A stretch of DNA of 64,000 bases from Oxytricha trifallax (Eukaryota; Ciliophora; Spirotrichea; Sporadotrichida; Oxytrichidae), in NCBI GenBank assembly GCA_000711775.1, contig ARYC01000206.1:62001-126000 (forward strand), read 5' to 3'. The notes under the pieces were generated by a model. The model had not been told where the DNA came from. It searched no databases and was given only the letters and a program-made list of their open reading frames with translations. Below, piece by piece: positions 60,301-64,000 of the stretch. A program made the position numbers and the translations under genes. Every line of letters starts with the position of its first letter. Position 1 is the stretch's first letter.

Positions 60301-62537
60301 GTGTTCTTGGTACAATAAAAGAGGATTATCTCAGAGAAATTATTGAAGAAGCACATAAGAAACGATATTCTATTTCTCCTGAAGACTAGAAGAAGCAAGG
60401 CATACTTATAAGCTCAGCTTGGCTAGAGGAACTTAAGAAGCATCCTTATCTTTCAAGTAAGCTTTGACATACAACTTTGAAGGAAAATCTGGCACTGGTA
60501 TATATCTTATGAAAGAGCATGCTAAGGTTCATAGAGAGAGAAAGTCACAGACAATTCATGAAGTGAGCAAGAGACTTTATAAAGATGTTTAAAAGCCAGA
60601 TGAAATGAACATAGATGCAGGAGCTGGCACAAAGAGAAGAAATATGGGCCCAAGCAAGCCATAAGAAGAGGAGAAGAAAGAGAAGCCAAACCCATTTATG
60701 GGCCAGTTTAATATGTGAATATATTCATTCGTTTAAATCTAAAACTTATTTATAAACATTCATTCTTCCCTCTCTCGCACAAATTGTTGTCTTATCTACG
60801 CTCACTCTCTTACAGCTGCTTTGAATCAAGTCTACTGTATCGATGGGCAAGTCATGCATAAGATGATACAGCAGAAGCTTCTTGTAGTGAGTCTTTATTT
60901 AACTCCAGTAGAATTCTATTCCATTAAATTAAGGGCTGTAAGGAACGTTGTATACAGGAGTTATGTTTAACTCTTCATAAGCTTTCTTAGACTCCTTAGT
61001 CTTATGAACTGATAGGTTATCAACAAACAGGATGATCTCTTGGTTGCTATACTTCTCTCTGAGCTTATGTAGGAACTCTATATACTACTCTCGCTTAATA
61101 GAGCGAGGGTGAATCACATAACTCTCTAAGCCTGAATCTTCACTTATACCAGCTAAAATTGCATGAGTGACTACCTTTACTTTTTAGTCATAAACTTCTA
61201 TGTTATCATACTTCTTGTACCATGACTTATTAATAAAAGTGTTGAACGTAAACACAGCTTCATCTGCATGTATGAACTTGATGTTATTATCAATAGCTCT
61301 CTGCATTTAATCATATATATAGTTTAAATTATTGCTATAAAATGGCACTGTAAAATCAATCACTCTCTTAACTCTGTTGACAGTCTTGAAAGTAATACCA
61401 TTTCGTCTATAAATATTGGCTATAGTCTAAAGAGAGATACGCATGTCTGGAAACTTGCGATGAAACATGACAGCTCGTTAGTCAAGAGGAAAGTGAGCCC
61501 AATACTTTAATGTCTTAAAGTCACAGAGATAGTCAATATGGACCTGTGAGAACTTTTATTTTCTTGCAGGATGTTTTCAAGAGCCTGAGTTATAATGTTA
61601 AACAGCTAACAAGCAATGATACCTAACAGTTGGGGCACTCTTGTGTAGGAGTCTTGCTATGGCTGTATAATTCAACACTGGTTTGACTTAGTCTATATTA
61701 AAACTTGTACCATACCGAAGCTTAAGCAGTAAATCTAAATATTACTCATCATAAATAGACCCTAGATTTCGCTAATTTCTATTTCTCATTTTGAAAATTG
61801 GCCTAATTTCTCTACTAACCCCAATAAGACCCCAACTATACCCTACAAATCAAAGCACTTATAAACCTCACTAAGGGGTTTTGGGGTTTTGATTGGTAAG
61901 GAAATCCCAGTTGAAGAGGAATATGAAAATGGATTGCAAAGAAAAGGTAAGAGAAGTAGCAAAGACCTGGGTTTAATTGTTAAAATCCTCTACTGTACAT
62001 CTTGATCTTACAAAGGCAACTTCTTACAAGTTAAGAAGTAAACTCTAAATTGCATTCATTTTGACAATGAAATTCTTTTGAATTATGGCTATGTTTATAT
62101 TGAACAATCAGCCCCAGAAGTCATTGTGACAGGTGGAGAATTCCCACCAGGCCCTACTAAAACATTGCTAGCTCAAGTATTTAGCTTTGTTTAGATGGGT
62201 TTTATCCTATTTATCTTCATGGGAGATGCTCTTTTTAGAGCACTCAACAAGCCAGTACCAGAACTTTACACAAGAATCTCATAAAATAAATGGGGTTGGG
62301 TCATTGGTACTTGGTTCATTGGAGGATAATTATAGGGAGCTTTGCTATAGACTGGAGCATTTGAAATTCTAGTTAATGATAATTTGGAATTTTCTAAGAT
62401 AGCAAGCGGTAGAAAAAATCATTTCATTTTTATAAGTTCTATATAATGGCTTTTATTTTATAAATTAAAAGTTTAGAATGCCAGATCTCAACATAATCAA
62501 CAACATTTTCGAAAAATACAATGTGATTCTTGGTTGA
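57345..62537 (+). CDS. selenoprotein T-like thioredoxin-fold protein, split by a TBE and a short IES
   Basis: ATG 57345. Exon part 1 (57345-57773) encodes a Gln/Asn-rich start, a membrane segment (LILMIFVGCFVMDFVTRSFF) and a His/Glu-rich loop, up to QDSSI. The TBE (57774-61891) must be excised, keeping one ATT, giving QDSSI + GKEIPVEEE. Then come ILYCTS, TGA (62003-62005) and SYKGNFLQ: the SelT redox motif CxxU with UGA at the Sec position. Further SelT signatures: VTGGEFPPGP, FVQMGFILFIFMGDALF, WGWVIGTWFIGG, TGAFEILVNDNLEF and SKIASGR. A 64-bp IES (62410-62473) precedes the last 20 residues; stop TGA 62535-62537. SelT is an ER membrane-associated oxidoreductase. The N-terminal His-rich extension is unusual. 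Confidence 0.85.
57774..57858 (+). repeat. TBE left terminal inverted repeat
   Basis: Begins with two C4A4-type units and CCCC, then TTAGTGAGGTTTATAAGTGC and further to TAGAGAAA. Perfect inverse of 61807-61891 by eye. Confidence 0.9.
57913..59361 (-). CDS. TBE 57-kDa zinc-finger protein kinase
   Basis: Minus strand, ATG 59359-59361, stop 57913-57915, 482 codons without an intron. The N-terminal region (MAANLNRKAVSLGSG) is followed by two C2H2-type fingers at about residues 100-170: FQCHECQNFFSTDSSLKRHI (HxxxxH) and YQCTTCMKSYTHSAKVKRHM. A basic linker (PAKRKSNTVESQREQ) precedes a kinase domain: IVVDEYAYKVYPFKYL (putative ATP Lys), FEMTLREYLYHNRYLDDL, GYVHRDLKPENVMLNL, IVVIDFNRAIR (DFN in place of DFG), LGTPGYFPIREKW and WDVWAVAAIILECDM. 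The catalytic Asp and the DFG Asp are present, so activity is plausible. Known in TBE elements; role unclear. Divergent from the 22-kDa gene. Confidence 0.9.
59362..59927. promoter_or_regulatory. divergent TBE intergenic region with GGTACYAATTA repeats
   Basis: Between the divergent kinase and 22-kDa genes. The part 59520-59740 contains many degenerate copies of GGTACCAATTA / TAGTACTAATTA in both orientations (for example near 59567, 59637, 59668 and 59692). The GTAC-centred palindromic units could be protein-binding sites for a bidirectional promoter or for transposase; this is inference. Confidence 0.4.
59928..60718 (+). CDS. TBE 22-kDa protein
   Basis: ATG 59928 (MESLNDQMKRVEAQEMISRF), introns 60028-60063 (GTAAGATAAC..TACAG) and about 60459-60484 (26 nt), stop 60716-60718; about 240 aa. 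Core: SKEDLYRYLTLHVGLFLP, ISFLKAILCEEKKAFKN, IEIPNYPEISVTNLYED, VVYLPTKKQL, LPERNFFFGVLGTIKEDYL and ILISSAWLEELKKHP. The C-terminus is Lys/Arg/Glu-rich and Pro-rich at the end (KPNPFMGQFNM). It is the third member in this window of the same accessory-protein family. Function unknown; no catalytic motif seen. It converges on the transposase with 6 bp between the stops. Confidence 0.85.
60725..61789 (-). CDS. TBE 42-kDa DDE transposase
   Basis: Minus strand, ATG 61787-61789, stop 60725-60727, 354 codons, uninterrupted when TAA/TAG are Gln. N-terminal HTH region: LNYTAIARLLHKSAPTVRYH and MRISLQTIANIYRRNGITF. Catalytic core: NNIKFIHADEAVFTFNTF (Asp), QEIILFVDNLSVHKTKE (Asp) and YNVPYSPQFNGIEFYWSQIK (Glu). 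This is the Tc1/mariner-type TBE transposase, reported to help excise germline DNA in Oxytricha. All three catalytic acids are present. Confidence 0.92.
61807..61891 (-). repeat. TBE right terminal inverted repeat
   Basis: Ends GGGGTTTTGGGGTTTTG at 61891, followed by ATT, the target duplication. Perfect inverse of 57774-57858 by eye. Confidence 0.9.
62003..62005 (+). other. in-frame TGA, selenocysteine codon of SelT
   Basis: In phase with the SelT frame on both sides and at the exact position of Sec in the CxxU motif (C-T-S-U-S-Y-K here, C-V-S-U-G-Y-K in animal SelT). Coding similarity to SelT continues for over 120 residues after it. Confidence 0.85.
62410..62473. other. 64-bp internal eliminated sequence with TAGAA pointer
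   Basis: TAGAA occurs at 62410-62414 and 62474-62478. Excision joins AGC GGT AGA ATG CCA, that is SGRMP, which fits the SelT C-terminus (SGR.P). The segment does not have a usable GT..AG boundary in the same phase, so DNA elimination fits better than splicing. Confidence 0.65.
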
Positions 62538-63240
62538 GAGCAAAAATAAGAATTGAGCTAAATAATTTTGTTATTTGCTCAACTCTAAAAAAATAATTAC
62601 AATCCTGATCCATAGAATCTTACTTTTAATGACTTTGCTTTTTAAAAACCGAGAGGATAGAAAGCTAATGAATTTTAGATTTTAAGTATCACTTTGTATT
62701 TATTTCAATTTATATTAACATAGTTTCTTAAATTCAAATCCTTTTTTTGCATACAATTTCAATTGTTTATAATTTAAAAATGGAAATGGACTGATGCCTT
62801 ATAATTAATGTTTTTTTAAAAATATTTATATAACAATTATTTTAGAAGCAAGCCCTACAGTCAAAGTTAGATCAATAATGGCAGGCCTCTTAGAAATCTT
62901 ATAACCCCAGAATGCAATATCCACATTTTAAGTACAGCAGTTTTTCACAAAACTAATTAGAAGATAATTAAAGTAGTAATTTAATGATGCCCAGCAGCAA
63001 TTTGTTTTAATGTATTTTTCATAATGAAATTAACTTTTTGATATTTTTTACAATATAGATGAAAAATTAATTTGCAATTTCTCATCATCAGCTTAATAGA
63101 CAGCTAAATTGCAATAAAACATGAGTGAATAAATTTTATAAAATTTACTGTAAAATAATAATGGAGTAGGAGGACATGGTATAGCATTAAATGGGCAGTC
63201 TATCTCACTATAAAAATAGCTTATGGGCAGGTAACAGTGA
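62538..63240 (+). CDS. Gln/Asn-rich open frame downstream of SelT
   Basis: Directly after the SelT stop and in the same phase, the frame stays open with coding-like composition (QELSQIILLFAQLQKNNYNP, FNDFAFQKPRGQKANEF). After an intron near 62695-62845 it continues KQALQSKLDQQWQASQKSYN, another intron near 63012-63058, and SEQILQNLLQNNNGVGGHGI to TGA 63238-63240. It lacks an ATG of its own. It is either a separate gene whose first MDS lies elsewhere, or a readthrough extension of SelT. No domain recognised. Confidence 0.4.
62629..62672 (+). promoter_or_regulatory. candidate SECIS element
   Basis: About 90 nt after the SelT stop: ATGA at 62629-62632, a stem GCTTTTTA paired with TAGAAAGC, an A-rich apical loop starting AAAA, and TGAA at 62669-62672. 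This order (AUGA, stem, AA loop, stem, GA) is that of eukaryotic SECIS elements. The lower stem is weak, and a coding-like frame overlaps it, so this is tentative. Confidence 0.35.
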
Positions 63241-63429
63241 GAAAATAAAACCAAAATACATTTACTATCAAATAATAAAAAAGAATAATACAAATTTGAA
63301 TAAAATAATCATAATAATGCAATATAAATAAAATTGTCAAATTAATTTTAAATATCGATTTGTAAAGCATTATTTCTATCTATACATCTTTTTGAATTTC
63401 CATAATAACTTATTATTGAATTAAAATAC

Positions 63430-64000
63430 TTATGGAAACTTCTTTTGCATTCTACCCAGATTTCTAGCTAGATGATTCTTCCTTGCAAGTGCGTACATTC
63501 CTGCAAAATGATTTACTCTTTGATATGGTTTCATTTTATACAGTCTTTCGCAGTTCACAGCACCATCTTGCCACATAATATCCCAATCCTCATCGTCATT
63601 GTGAGTCAAACGCATTCCATAGATCTTTTTAGCAACATAGCGTACTACATAGTATTTTGTTTGTGAAATATTCATGATTAATCGTTTCTATTTGCCTTTC
63701 TTTTTCTTCTTTTTCCCGTCTGTATCATCTACTGGTATCACTACTCCTTTTGGCTTATAATAATAGTAACTTATTTAAAGGAAAATTATGTGTAATTATA
63801 ACGCTTTTCTATCTTTTCTTTTTATTTTTATCATCAATTTATCTGTCACTCTCTGGAGCTATTTTAGTACTCAAATCCATGTCTTTATTTCCATTATTCA
63901 GGAATAAAACATCTTCATTCATTATAGACTATTTATTTTTCTTTGGTGAATTAGTTTCTGATCCCACATCATTGTTTTATCCATTTTTCTTAGCACCCCC
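63430..64000 (-). CDS. tubulin tyrosine ligase-like (TTLL) protein, N-terminal part, runs off the window
   Basis: Minus strand. From the window edge: a Lys/Asp/Asn-rich leader (MNEDVLFLNNGNKDMDLS), a junction near 63815-63755 (intron or IES), PKGVVIPVDDTDGKKKKK, then the conserved start of the TTL domain: TKYYVVRYVAKKIYGMRL, DDEDWDIMWQDGAVNCERLY, MKPYQRVNHFAGMYALARK and LARNLGRMQKKFP. These match TTLL6/13-type polyglutamylases, which add glutamate chains to axonemal tubulin. The catalytic ATP-grasp part is not found in the next 400 bp; the coding sequence stops being recognisable at 63433, so the following MDS is far away or outside the window. Confidence 0.8.

Larger units (their letters stand above)
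57774..61891. mobile_element. complete telomere-bearing element (TBE), 4118 bp
   Basis: Ends: CAAAACCCCAAAACCCC at the left and the inverse at the right, with perfect inverted repeats of about 85 bp (57774-57858 and 61807-61891). Target duplication ATT (57771-57773, 61892-61894), matching the ANT rule of TBEs. It has three open genes in the known TBE order: zinc-finger/kinase (-), 22-kDa (+), transposase (-), none with an internal TGA. All three look functional. TBEs are known as germline-limited Tc1/mariner-type elements of Oxytricha that are excised during development and whose transposases take part in genome rearrangement. Here the insertion is in a coding exon and precise removal restores the SelT frame. 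Confidence 0.93.

Overview
The window looks like germline (micronuclear) DNA of a spirotrich ciliate of the Oxytricha/Stylonychia kind. Host DNA is very AT-rich. Long conserved reading frames exist only if TAA and TAG are read as glutamine and TGA is the stop. Introns are tiny (about 26-80 nt, GT..AG). Several genes are interrupted by DNA that must be cut out precisely between short direct repeats (IESs), and a telomere-bearing element (TBE) with C4A4 termini sits inside a gene. Function is inferred from motifs read by eye; no database search was possible.

Layout. (1) 1-4.78 kb: AT-rich DNA with fragments of unrecognised genes, the clearest on the minus strand at 3.1-4.8 kb. (2) 4786-13572: a GC-rich 8.8-kb transposon with short inverted ends TAAAACCCCAAGAGTA. 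It carries a DDE transposase, a small protein of the kind found in TBEs, a Josephin-like cysteine protease and two unrecognised ORFs. (3) 13.6-28.4 kb: AT-rich, element-dense DNA. It holds a second TBE-like element (about 15.04-19.56 kb; transposase, small protein, zinc-finger pseudokinase), decayed copies of membrane-protein genes, a 955-bp palindrome, and a short element whose one end exactly matches the GC-rich element's terminus. (4) 28.7-57.2 kb: a compact array of host genes: an ankyrin-DHHC palmitoyltransferase, an N/Q-rich protein, an RCC1-TBC protein with a possibly scrambled segment, a NEK kinase containing two foldback elements, a giant LRR/coiled-coil protein, a small membrane protein with a 48-bp IES, Kae1/OSGEP, a FYVE protein, a YCII-like protein and several unknowns. 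(5) 57.3-62.5 kb: a selenoprotein T gene with an in-frame TGA at the Sec position, split by a complete 4118-bp TBE flanked by ATT. (6) 62.5-64 kb: an N/Q-rich gene and the N-terminal part of a tubulin tyrosine ligase-like gene.

Together the three DDE elements share a transposase plus the same small accessory protein. Two of them also share the zinc-finger/kinase gene; the GC-rich one has instead the protease and two unknown proteins. The host genes can be expressed only after these elements and the short IESs are removed during macronuclear development.
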